Shown here: piece by piece, positions 55,879-64,000 of the stretch
Layout: every line of letters starts with the position of its first letter
How positions within the stretch are numbered: the stretch's first letter is position 1
Assembly (NCBI GenBank): GCA_913061185.1
Contig: CAJXTI010000004.1
Coordinates: forward strand, 1 to 64,000
Source of the DNA: an uncultured Oceanobacter sp.
GTDB taxonomy: Bacteria > Pseudomonadota > Gammaproteobacteria > Pseudomonadales > Oceanobacteraceae
Reading direction: 5' to 3'
DNA length: 64,000 nucleotides
Position numbers and translations under genes: made by a program
The notes under the pieces: generated by a model
Told to the model about the DNA's origin: nothing
Seen by the model: only the letters and a program-made list of their open reading frames with translations
The model's database searches: none

Positions 55879-57558
55879 ATGTTAATCAGGGAATACCACC
55901 AACGCACCCGTCATCTGCCGGATGCTTACGCTGCCGGGCCGGAAAGTATCGACTGGGATGCTCAGCCCGATCCGTTCCGGCGTTACGACGGCGCCCGGCT
56001 GACCAGTTTGCCATTGGCTGCCTCGGAGTTGATTCTTGACCCCAACAGCCGGCGCTGGGAACAGCTGTGGCAACCGCAACCAGCGGCTAGCCCGCCCGTG
56101 GTCATCCCTGATCTGGCGCAACTGGGCTTGTTACTTGAATTGTCGCTGGCCTTGTCGGCCTGGAAGCAGTTCGGCAGCGCCAAATGGTCGCTGCGGGTAA
56201 ACCCGTCCAGCGGCAACCTGCACCCGACAGAATGTTATCTGGTGGCTTGTTCGATTGCGGGGTTGGAAGACGGTGTTTATCACTATCGCCCGGATCAGCA
56301 TGCACTGGAGTTGCGTTGCCCGCTGGATGCGGTCACCGGGTCTGCAACGCCGCTGCTGTATCTGGGATTAAGTTCGGTGCACTGGCGCGAAGCCTGGAAA
56401 TACGGCGAACGTGGCTATCGCTACTGTCAGCTTGATGTCGGTCATGCGCTGGCGGCGGTCAGCTTTGCGGCTTCGACACTGGGCTGGGCGAGTCGCCAGA
56501 TTCGCCCAGTGGCGCTGCCAGACAGCTCTCTGGCGAGCTTGCTGGGGTTGGATCGCCCGCAGGATCTGCAACAAGCGGATGGCTCGGTGGCAGAAGCGGA
56601 ACATCCTGATTGTATGCTGAATTTGCTCGCCAGCGATCAGACTGATACTGCTTCAATGGCTGCGTCACACCGGTGGTTGGAGAAAATACGGGAGCATGTA
56701 CAACAAGGGGCGTGGTCTGGCCACGCCAATGTGCTCGACAAACGCCACTTTTATCAATGGCCGGTGATCGACGATGTCGCCAAAGCTGCCAGTATTACCA
56801 CTGCAGCCATTCAGGTGGTCGAGCCGCTAATGCCGCCAGCATCCGCAAGCTGGTCGGTGCCTATCTGTGCCAGTGGCCAACGTGCGGTCGAACCGGCGGC
56901 GCGGCTGATTCGGCAGCGTCGTTCGGCACAGGCATTTGATCCTGCCGGGGGCATGGCGCTGGCCGATTTCTACCCCTTGCTGGATCACTGTCTGCCACGG
57001 TCTGACTACAGCCCATGGAACACCTTGCCGTTTGCCACTGGCGTACAGCTGATGCTGTTTGTGCACAAGGTGGAAGGATTACCTTCCGGCCTGTATTGCC
57101 TGCAGCGCGACAGTAATGTAGCGCTGCCGGATATGCGGGGACAATTACGGGCAGAATTTCAGTGGCAAGAAGTCGATTCGGCACCGCCGCATCTGTCGTT
57201 CCATCGCTTGTTAGCTGCCGGGACACGCCGTACGGCGATGCGCCTCAGTTGCCAACAAGCCATCGCTGGAGAAAGCGCTTTCAGCCTCGCCATGATGGCA
57301 GACTGCAAAAAACTGGAAACCGAACCCTGGAGCTACCGCCATCTTTACTGGCAAGCCGGTGCTATCGGACAGGTATTATATCTGGAAGCGGAAGCGGCTG
57401 GATTACGCGGCACCGGGATTGGTTGTTACTACGATGACATGGTGCATAACCTGTTTGGCCTGCAAAACGACCAGTGGCAAGTGCTGTATCACTTTACGGT
57501 GGGATTGCCGGTGATTGATCATCGTATTACCAGCTGGGCAGCGTACAGCAAAACGTAG
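55879..57558 (+). CDS. SagB/ThcOx-type nitroreductase, tandem domains
   Basis: A 559-residue flavoprotein with two nitroreductase-fold halves. The first (about 60-230) has LTSLPLAASELIL and SLRVNPSSGNLHPTECYLVA; the second (from about 335) has RLIRQRRSAQAFDPAGGMALADFY and a closing block YRHLYWQAGAIGQVLYLEAEAAGLRGTGIGCYYDD. The opening REYHQRTRHLPDAYA is typical of this subfamily. No thiazole/oxazole peptide-synthesis genes are near, so the usual SagB role (oxidising azolines) is doubtful. ATG 55879; coupling to the NifZ-like gene suggests a nif-linked redox role. Confidence 0.8.
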   Translation: MLIREYHQRTRHLPDAYAAGPESIDWDAQPDPFRRYDGARLTSLPLAASELILDPNSRRWEQLWQPQPAASPPVVIPDLAQLGLLLELSLALSAWKQFGSAKWSLRVNPSSGNLHPTECYLVACSIAGLEDGVYHYRPDQHALELRCPLDAVTGSATPLLYLGLSSVHWREAWKYGERGYRYCQLDVGHALAAVSFAASTLGWASRQIRPVALPDSSLASLLGLDRPQDLQQADGSVAEAEHPDCMLNLLASDQTDTASMAASHRWLEKIREHVQQGAWSGHANVLDKRHFYQWPVIDDVAKAASITTAAIQVVEPLMPPASASWSVPICASGQRAVEPAARLIRQRRSAQAFDPAGGMALADFYPLLDHCLPRSDYSPWNTLPFATGVQLMLFVHKVEGLPSGLYCLQRDSNVALPDMRGQLRAEFQWQEVDSAPPHLSFHRLLAAGTRRTAMRLSCQQAIAGESAFSLAMMADCKKLETEPWSYRHLYWQAGAIGQVLYLEAEAAGLRGTGIGCYYDDMVHNLFGLQNDQWQVLYHFTVGLPVIDHRITSWAAYSKT

Positions 57559-57581
57559 GGATGGGGCTCTGTCCCCATCCC
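57558..57581. terminator. Bidirectional hairpin after the nitroreductase
   Basis: GGGATGGGG-CTCTGT-CCCCATCCC: 9-bp perfect stem beginning in the stop codon, between converging genes. T-run weak. Confidence 0.7.
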
Positions 57582-57589
57582 TGGGCTGG

Positions 57590-58588
57590 CTACTCGAAGT
57601 TCCAGCCAACAGAGATATACGCGGCTGCAGCGTATAGGGTGTTTTCCGGCAGGGTGACAGAATCCAGTGCGTTGGACCATTCCTGAATCTTGTCACGATG
57701 ACTGTACAGACCAGTAATCAGCAACATGGTACTCAGTTGCTGGCTGAACTGATAACCAACCCCCAGTTTGCCAGTGACATCCAGACCGCCACCGAAGGTG
57801 CGTTCAAGTGAACCATTGTGGCTGCTGTTGAGGATTTTTTCGTAGATTGGTGTGCCAACTTCCAGAGAAAACTGGTAACGCATGCCACTGGATTGTTTCA
57901 TAAAATAACTGTCGTAGGCGATGCCAATCATGGCGCCAAAATTACTGGCATCCTCAAATACAACGGTCTGGTTGGTTTCCGGGTCGTTGCGGATAAGATC
58001 AAAATAATCGGCTTCGTTGGAGATATCATCGAATTGATCGATGTATTGCTGCACCACGTCCATCATCGCCGGGTTGTTGGTAATGTAATCCTTGATCGTG
58101 GCGTTGTAGGCGTCGTTGGCGTTGCCGGTGGTCCAGTCAAAACGAGAGAAGGCGGTTTTCTGGTAGTGCATCCCGGCTGAGGCGTACCAGCCGTTCTGTA
58201 AGTGGTAGGACATCATCATGTCCAGAGTCTGGAAACTCAGTGACGTGGTGTTTTGCTGCACGTAACCGTCTTCGCCTTTCAGTTCCCAGTCTTCTCGATC
58301 TTCAAAGCTCAGTAGTGTCGAAGATGAGATGATGGAAAAACCGAGAGTGTCATTCACTGCCGTATAACCACCGGAACGCTGCACAAAGTTGACCGTCTCG
58401 AAAGTCGACTTCATGTTGACACCGTAGTAGTTGTTCAACTTTTCGCTGTAGTTAATGTATTGCATGCCAGCAGCACCAAAAACACTGAAGGAACGGTTTT
58501 CATATTCTGCCAGGGCCGACATGGAAGCAGTAGCAACCGCAACGGCCATCAGGGTTTGGGAAAGATACTTCGAACGCTGTGAACTCAT
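57590..58588 (-). CDS. Putative outer membrane beta-barrel protein
   Basis: A 332-residue exported protein with signal peptide (cleavage after SMSALA). The mature chain is rich in Tyr, Ser, Asn and Gly, with alternating beta strands and a last strand AAAYISVGWNFE, as in outer membrane barrels. An acidic insertion near residues 165-195 (MMDVVQQYIDQFDDISNEADYFDLI) may be a loop. I do not recognise the family. ATG 58588 follows AGGAAG; the longer frame to 58651 has no ribosome site. Confidence 0.65.
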   Translation of the reverse strand: MSSQRSKYLSQTLMAVAVATASMSALAEYENRSFSVFGAAGMQYINYSEKLNNYYGVNMKSTFETVNFVQRSGGYTAVNDTLGFSIISSSTLLSFEDREDWELKGEDGYVQQNTTSLSFQTLDMMMSYHLQNGWYASAGMHYQKTAFSRFDWTTGNANDAYNATIKDYITNNPAMMDVVQQYIDQFDDISNEADYFDLIRNDPETNQTVVFEDASNFGAMIGIAYDSYFMKQSSGMRYQFSLEVGTPIYEKILNSSHNGSLERTFGGGLDVTGKLGVGYQFSQQLSTMLLITGLYSHRDKIQEWSNALDSVTLPENTLYAAAAYISVGWNFE

Positions 58589-58717
58589 GTGTAGCTTCCT
58601 GCAGACGGATGTGACCGAACTATACAAAAACCGTCTGGTCGAAAGAAGCATGTGTCTGAAAATTAGTCACCTGGGCTGGGCGTGCGGCATTGGATCAATC
58701 GGGTCAAGCAAACGGAA

Positions 58718-59485
58718 TCAGTCAAACGACGAGCGCATCGCTGCCAGCGACTGCTGGTCCGCCTTGAAGCGGACTTTCAGAAAGACACCCTGGGCAGTGT
58801 AGTTCGCTGCCGAAAAATCACTGTCGATAAAGCCGGAAAAGTTATAGCCCACACTCAGCCAGACGTTGGTTTTGGGAATCCAGCCTAGCGAGAAACCGGT
58901 GCCATGTTCCGACTGGCCAGCTTCATAGCTGTGCAGGCGGCGGCCATGGGCACCAACGTCCCAGCGGTCGGTCAGGTGATGACGCCATTCTCCAGCCATA
59001 TAGTCGATCGAAGCCGCGTAGTCGTCGCCATCGTATTGACTCAGCACCCGTTTCAATCCGTACTGCCCGGCAAGCTGATCGCGACTGGTGAACATCCAGT
59101 TAGCATGAATGTTGTTAATCAGCTTGCGAGTGCGATCGGGTGTGTGGTTACCGCCATCCGCAGTCTGCAGCCAGCGCGTTTGCCACAAGGCGGCATAGCG
59201 AGCCTGTTGCGGGCGCAGTGCCAAGTCAAACATGGCATCCAGTTGTTGACTGTAAATGCTGCCTGCCATGGAGCGGAAGAAGTCCAGACTGGCACCGGTA
59301 GACAAGGTGTCACTGATCGGGTGGCAAAGCGCGGAGGAAACGACCCATTTGTCGGTTTCTCGGCCGTCTCGGTATTCCAGCCGGTTGTTCCACTGCCAGG
59401 GTTGGGTGTTGTAGCTCACCCCGGTACGCAGCGCGTAATAGTCTTCGGTCTGGTCGGCGCTTCGATTAAGCAGTAAAGCCACCAT
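58718..59485 (-). pseudogene. C-terminal remnant of a large outer-membrane barrel protein
   Basis: About 255 residues matching the C-terminal barrel of large DUF11/OmpA-like surface proteins: HANWMFTSRDQLAGQYGLKRV, DRWDVGAHGRRL, WLSVGYNFSGFIDSDFSAANYTAQGVFLKVRFK. There is no signal peptide or ribosome site at the apparent start, and the frame runs directly into a transposase remnant near 59450-59485. The 5' part is not found on the far side of the transposase, where a complete porin gene lies. So the gene is cut and its head deleted or moved. Confidence 0.75.
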
Positions 59486-60687
59486 TCGACGTCGACGCCT
59501 TCCCTCTGAACAAGTGCTCTGGTTGGTTCTGGGAATGGCACTGTTCCGTGACGAACCCGTTCATGAAGTGGCTCGGCGCTTGAATGTATGTGCTCAAGGG
59601 CTCGCTTCAGACCGTCTACTGGCCCGTAGCGGTGTCACCGAAGCCCGCAAGCGGCTGGGTGCCGACCCCGTTAAATGGTTGTTCCGGCAAACCGGCGACG
59701 TCTGGGCAAAGGAACGCCACAAGGGTGATGATTGACGGGTTACAAGTCATGGCGGTCGATGGCGCGGTACTGAGAACTCAGGACACGCCTGAACTACGCG
59801 ATCATTTTGGCTCGGGTAATACCTCGACCAACCGGCAGACGCCTTATCCCATGATGCGCCTGGTGGCGCTGATGAATGTCCGTTCCCATATTCTGCTGGA
59901 TGCGCAACTCAGTCCCTATCGTCGCAGTGAAATGACGCTGGCAGACTCGTTTCTGGCACAGATTCCAGATCACTCTGTCACCTTGTTTGACAAGGGCTTC
60001 TGGAGTGCGCATTTGATGCTGAGCCTGAACCGTACTGGCACCGACCGTCATTGGCTAACGCCCGCAAGGAAAAACATCGTTAGTACCGAGGTGGAGCGCT
60101 ATGACGCGGATGACCGACTGATCGAAATGAAGGTGTCTCCGCAAGCCCGAAAGAAACACCCGGAACTCCCTTCCGTATGGCAGGCACGAGAAATCCGTTA
60201 TACAACCCACGGCAAAGAGAAGGTGTTACTGACCTCATTGCCGATTGACACGTCCCCCGCCAAAGCGGTGGTCGCTCTGTATCGGGAGCGTTGGGAAATT
60301 GAACTGGGGTTCCGGGATATCAAAAGCTCGATGCAGTCAAACGCCCTGACGTTGAGAAGCAAAACCGTCGCTCTGGTGTATCAAGAGGTCTGGGGGTTGC
60401 TACTGAGTTACAACCTCATCCGTCGGGAAGCGGCACTGGCGGCAGCGGAATTCAATCGCTCTCCCAGCGACATGCGTTTCAAGCCTGTGTGCCAGTATAT
60501 AGCCGTGCAACTCATCATCATGGCGAACGCAACACCGGTATCAGGGGCTGGCAGGCGGTTATCGGAACTGAGATCGGGGATTGGTGGACTGTTTTTGGAA
60601 CGCCGTTCGAGGCCAGGAAGTCCGCGAACGGTGAAGATGAGCAAAACCCGCTATCCGGTTGATCGTAATGCTGCTCCGCTTAAGTGA
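59475..60687 (+). pseudogene. IS4-family transposase, truncated and frameshifted
   Basis: The frame opens at KATIRRRRLPSEQVLWLVLG without the first 40 or so residues of such transposases, reads to AKERHKGDD (stop 59735), and then continues in another frame from about 59730 as VMAVDGAVLRTQDTPELRDHFG to the end. DGAVLRT holds the first catalytic Asp, TLFDKGFWS the second and YRERWEIELGFRDIKS the Glu of the YREK-like motif. The left end is missing and a one-base-type frameshift lies near 59730, so it is probably dead. The right inverted repeat is likely near 60690-60710 but cannot be confirmed without the left one. Confidence 0.85.
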
Positions 60688-60732
60688 ACAGCATTACGAC
60701 ATGACGTCGGGTTTGTTGTTTGAACGGATCAA

Positions 60733-61851
60733 TCAGAAGGCGTATTTGGCAGTAAACTGCGCCCGCGTCATATCACCATCAACGCCGCTTTCTTTTTCCA
60801 ATGTTGCCTTGCTTAGCTCAACACCATAAGTCATCTTCTCTGCCGGACTCCACATAACGTTGGCGCGCATGCTTTTGGAGGATTTATTAACGGCGGTGCC
60901 AGCATCAGCATGGTTGTCAGCATTGATCATACTGTAGCCAATGGTGCTGCGAACACTGTCGTTCCAGTGGTGGCGGAAGCCAATAAAGGCCGCAGTGACG
61001 TTATTGCCTACCAGATCACCCTTGTTGGTCAGCGTCGCATCGCTGGACATGGCTAGACCAACGTAGCGGGCGACATGACCCTTGGTGATGCTGAATTTCA
61101 GGTCATCTTTACCCACCATCAGCTTACCGGAAACGTTCATACCGAAGCGCATGATGGATTCATCAATGTTGTTTGCTTCGTCTTTATAAGCCAGGTTACG
61201 GGCGATACCGGCAACGGACAGGTCGGCATTGCCGGCCTTGAAGTTGTAGCGTGCGATCATGTCTGGCAGCGCAGAATCATCGGTATTACCAACACCGTTG
61301 ACCGTGGTTGCCGGGTTTTCCAGTGCCAGTTGCAAGCCACCATTGGTGTAGCGGATTTGCGCCTGACGGTTGAACACGGTGCCGTCACTGACGCCGAGGA
61401 AATCGACGGTTTCCAACAGTGCACCGGTATTCATAAAGGTCGACCAGGTCTGGCCGAAAGTGTAATTCCCATGCTTGAAGAAGGCATGGCGCAGACGTGG
61501 AGAATTGGAGTTGGATACCACTTCGTTGCCAGACCCGGTCAGGAAGTCCATCTCAACAAAGGTAGTCACTTTTTCGCCAGAATTGAGGGTGGTGACGGTC
61601 TTGAAGTTGATTCGTGATGTTTGAGCGCCCATATCGAAGGCGCTGCTGTCGTTGCCCGTGTTACCGGTTGGCGTGGCTGAAGGAACGTAAAAGTCACGGC
61701 CACTGCTGGTCGAGGCAATTTCACCTTCAGAGTAGTTGGATATCATAGCGTCCATTTTGATGTAGCCGCCGTAACTGAATTCTGTGTTTGCAGCCTGTAC
61801 AGCCATCGGCAGGGTTGCCGAGGCCAACAGGATCAGTGAGGTTTTGCGCAT
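60733..61851 (-). CDS. DcaP-like trimeric outer membrane porin
   Basis: A 372-residue porin. Signal peptide MRKTSLILLASATLPMAVQA, then NTEFSYGGYIKMDAMISNYSEG, QTSRINFKTVT, TFVEMDFLTGSGNEV, RHAFFKHGNYTFGQTWSTFM: the DcaP family pattern. It ends in AKYAF with terminal Phe for barrel assembly. DcaP proteins take up dicarboxylates and similar anions. ATG 61851 has AAGGAGA upstream. It is just downstream of the IS remnant by position but reads the opposite way. Confidence 0.88.
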   Translation of the reverse strand: MRKTSLILLASATLPMAVQAANTEFSYGGYIKMDAMISNYSEGEIASTSSGRDFYVPSATPTGNTGNDSSAFDMGAQTSRINFKTVTTLNSGEKVTTFVEMDFLTGSGNEVVSNSNSPRLRHAFFKHGNYTFGQTWSTFMNTGALLETVDFLGVSDGTVFNRQAQIRYTNGGLQLALENPATTVNGVGNTDDSALPDMIARYNFKAGNADLSVAGIARNLAYKDEANNIDESIMRFGMNVSGKLMVGKDDLKFSITKGHVARYVGLAMSSDATLTNKGDLVGNNVTAAFIGFRHHWNDSVRSTIGYSMINADNHADAGTAVNKSSKSMRANVMWSPAEKMTYGVELSKATLEKESGVDGDMTRAQFTAKYAF

Positions 61852-62406
61852 GTGCTCGCTCTCCTTTTGTAATTATCATTGTTCTGCGCGGCCACTATGG
61901 GTTAGTCCTCTACGGGTATAAAATTAGCCAAAAGTCGTACCGGTAAAGAGGCACTAGTATAACTACCTATAGCTGAGTAAATCGGCTAAATGGCTGATGT
62001 AACTTACGTTTTTAACAGTGTTATGCTCATGACCATGCTATTTCAACGGTTATTGGCTACCTGTTCTTTTAACGGTCGACTGGTACAAATCCGCACCCCG
62101 CAGGGGCTTGGGTGTGATTGGAAGCGACGGATGATAGAGGCGAGTTTATTCTCTGCAGTAGCACTGACTGGCAGGCAGTGAGACACTGAAACAGACGGGT
62201 TGTCTGGCAATAACGGGGGAAATACAGACCGTTACAGTGGCACGGAATGTCCAATCCTGGCGTGGTAAAAATTCAAATCGCCATAAATAGACCATTGTCT
62301 AATTTTTTGCCCACCCGCCAATGACCAATATGGGGTCAGCAGTTTGTATCGCTGCCCCGGACACACGGAATGCGCGATAACATAAAATAAAAGAGGGGAG
62401 TACGCC
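61852..62406. other. Divergent promoter region between porin and acs
   Basis: A 555-base interval without a convincing gene; open frames at 61990 and 62069 are short and unlike any family. ATTAGCC (about 61924) and GGCTAAAT (about 61984) form a loose inverted pair around an AT-rich stretch that may hold a regulator site. Promoters for both neighbours must lie here but are not assignable by eye. Confidence 0.4.
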
Positions 62407-64000
62407 ATGAGCGACCAGAAGGTTTATCCGGTAAAGCCGGAGTTTGCTGATTCAGCCTGGATTGATAACGACAAGTACCTGCAGATGTACCAGCAGTCCG
62501 TCATTAACCCTGAAGGGTTCTGGCGTGAGCAAGCAATGGAACGTATCGACTGGATGCGTCCATTTACCAAGGTTCGCAATGTGTCCTTCGACGATCACAA
62601 CGTCGATATTCGCTGGTTTGAAGACGGTGCCACCAACATGGCCTACAACTGTCTTGACCGTCATCTGGAAACTCGTGGTGACCAGACTGCCATCATCTGG
62701 GAAGGGGATAACCCGGATGAGAGCAAAAACATTACCTATAAAGAGCTGCACGAAGAAGTCTCGCGCTTTGCCAACGCACTGCGTGGCCAGGGCATTCGTC
62801 GTGGCGATGTGGTGTGTATTTACATGCCGATGATTCCTGAAGCTGCCGTTGCCATGCTGGCGTGTACCCGTATTGGTGCCATTCACTCGGTGGTATTTGG
62901 TGGCTTCTCTCCGGAAGCCCTGGCCGGACGTATTGAAGATTCCAATACCAAGCTGGTCATTACTTCTGACGAAGGGGTTCGTGCCGGTCGCACCGTTGCC
63001 CTGAAGGCCAATGTGGATGAGGCGCTGACCAACCCGGCGATCAAGTCACTGGAAAAAGTCATTGTCGTCAAGCGTACCGGTGCCGATGTGGCGTGGCATC
63101 CTCATCGTGACGTCTGGTACCACGACCTGGTTGCGTTGGCGTCGCCCAACTGTCCTGCGGAAGCGATGGACTCTGAAGATCCGCTGTTTATCCTGTATAC
63201 CTCCGGTTCTACCGGCAAGCCCAAGGGTGTGGTGCATACAACCGGCGGTTATATGGTGTGGGCTTCCATTACCCACCAGTATGTGTTCGATTACCACGAC
63301 GGTGATGTGTACTGGTGCACGGCGGATGTCGGCTGGATTACCGGCCATACCTACCTGATTTACGGCCCGCTGCTGAATGGCGGTATCACGCTGATTTCCG
63401 AAGGTGTGCCTAACTATCCGTCCATCAACCGCTGGTGCCAGATTGTCGACAAGCATCAGGTGAATATCCTCTACACCGCGCCCACAGCGATTCGCTCACT
63501 GATGGCTGAAGGTACGGCAGCGGTGGACGGGACTTCTCGCAGCTCGTTGCGGTTGCTGGGTTCTGTGGGTGAACCAATCAACCCGGAAGCCTGGGACTGG
63601 TACAATAAGACCATCGGTGAAGACAACTGCCCGATCGTTGATACCTGGTGGCAGACCGAGACTGGCGGCATCATGATTACGCCACTGCCAGGTGCAACAG
63701 CGCTGAAACCCGGTTCGGCGACGCGGCCGTTCTTTGGTGTTCAGCCAGCGATTGTTGATAACTCCGGTATGATTCTGGACGGTGCAACAGAAGGCAATCT
63801 GGTCATGGTTGACAGCTGGCCGGGCCAGTCCCGTTCCGTTTTTGGTGACCACGACCGTTTTGTCCAAACCTACTTCTCCACCTTCCGTGGCATGTACTTC
63901 ACCGGTGACGGTGCCCGTCGTGACGAAGATGGTTACTACTGGATCACTGGCCGTGTTGATGATGTCATCAACGTTTCCGGCCACCGCATGGGTACCGCAG
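62407..64000 (+). CDS. acs: Acetyl-CoA synthetase, 3'-truncated by the window
   Basis: This AMP-forming acetate activating enzyme makes acetyl-CoA. 531 codons are visible of about 650. [11 protein letters not shown] (about 264-274) is the ATP/AMP signature. [35 protein letters not shown] and the end [17 protein letters not shown] are Acs motifs. The C-terminal domain with the acetylated Lys lies beyond the window. ATG 62407 follows GAGGGGAG. Confidence 0.97.
   Translation, partial: MSDQKVYPVKPEFADSAWIDNDKYLQMYQQSVINPEGFWREQAMERIDWMRPFTKVRNVSFDDHNVDIRWFEDGATNMAYNCLDRHLETRGDQTAIIWEGDNPDESKNITYKELHEEVSRFANALRGQGIRRGDVVCIYMPMIPEAAVAMLACTRIGAIHSVVFGGFSPEALAGRIEDSNTKLVITSDEGVRAGRTVALKANVDEALTNPAIKSLEKVIVVKRTGADVAWHPHRDVWYHDLVALASPNCPAEAMDSEDPLFILYTSGSTGKPKGVVHTTGGYMVWASITHQYVFDYHDGDVYWCTADVGWITGHTYLIYGPLLNGGITLISEGVPNYPSINRWCQIVDKHQVNILYTAPTAIRSLMAEGTAAVDGTSRSSLRLLGSVGEPINPEAWDWYNKTIGEDNCPIVDTWWQTETGGIMITPLPGATALKPGSATRPFFGVQPAIVDNSGMILDGATEGNLVMVDSWPGQSRSVFGDHDRFVQTYFSTFRGMYFTGDGARRDEDGYYWITGRVDDVINVSGHRMGTA

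Overview
The window reads as chromosomal DNA of a free-living, probably marine, nitrogen-fixing gammaproteobacterium of an Oceanospirillales or Pseudomonadales type. The pointers are a NifL/NifA regulatory pair, an Azotobacter-like order of nif and rnf genes, a TRAP dicarboxylate-type transporter, a DcaP-like porin and a bacterial glgCABP-type glycogen operon. The taxon is an inference from gene content and order. The first 49 bases are not genomic: they are an Illumina Nextera adapter (P5 tail, i5 index and Tn5 mosaic end), so the sequence begins at a contig end inside recJ.

Layout. (1) 52-9367: truncated recJ, a DUF4124 protein, an RND efflux adaptor/permease pair, a TIGR03546/TIGR03545 membrane pair and a GyrI-like domain protein. 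(2) 9697-15470: a LysR regulator, an extradiol-dioxygenase-like VOC protein, a class II aldolase-like protein and a TRAP transporter (Q, M, P), which together look like a small aromatic or organic-acid catabolic unit. (3) 15523-21019, minus strand: rnfABCDGEH, the ion-driven ferredoxin reductase. (4) 21370-30292: nifLA, then nifB-fdxN-nifO-nifQ-rhodanese/ankyrin-glutaredoxin-bolA and a NafY-like gene. (5) 30293-31488: a MITE-like element, a dense group of NifA boxes and an unrecognised 187-residue protein. (6) 31596-42393, minus strand: glgC-GH57-malQ-glgB-glgA-glgP. (7) 42973-52851: a SIR2-like gene divergent from nifHDKT-nifY-DUF6129-lrv-NifX-like and four further small genes including a hemerythrin. 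(8) 52932-57558: ankyrin-modB-modC facing a NifZ-like gene and a SagB-type nitroreductase. (9) 57590-61851: outer membrane proteins, with a broken IS4-family element next to a truncated barrel gene. (10) 62407-end: acs, cut by the window.

How the parts fit together. NifA, held by NifL, would act from TGT-N10-ACA boxes with sigma-54 (-24/-12) promoters that I can read upstream of rnfA, nifL, nifB and nifH, and more weakly upstream of the 187-residue gene and ankyrin-modBC. Rnf supplies low-potential ferredoxin for nitrogenase. NifB, FdxN, NifQ and ModBC serve iron-molybdenum cofactor synthesis. Glutaredoxin, BolA and rhodanese serve iron-sulfur and sulfur handling. NifY/NafY-like proteins would chaperone cofactor and apo-enzyme, hemerythrin would bind oxygen, and glycogen is a plausible carbon and energy store. 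nifENX, nifUSV, nifW, nifM, nifF and modA are not in the window.

The most interesting items are an extended box, TGTCG-N6-CGACA, found four times, all at nif-linked loci; the uncharacterised 187-residue protein behind two such boxes; two related ankyrin modules tied to nifQ and to modBC; and the run of undescribed small genes after lrv.
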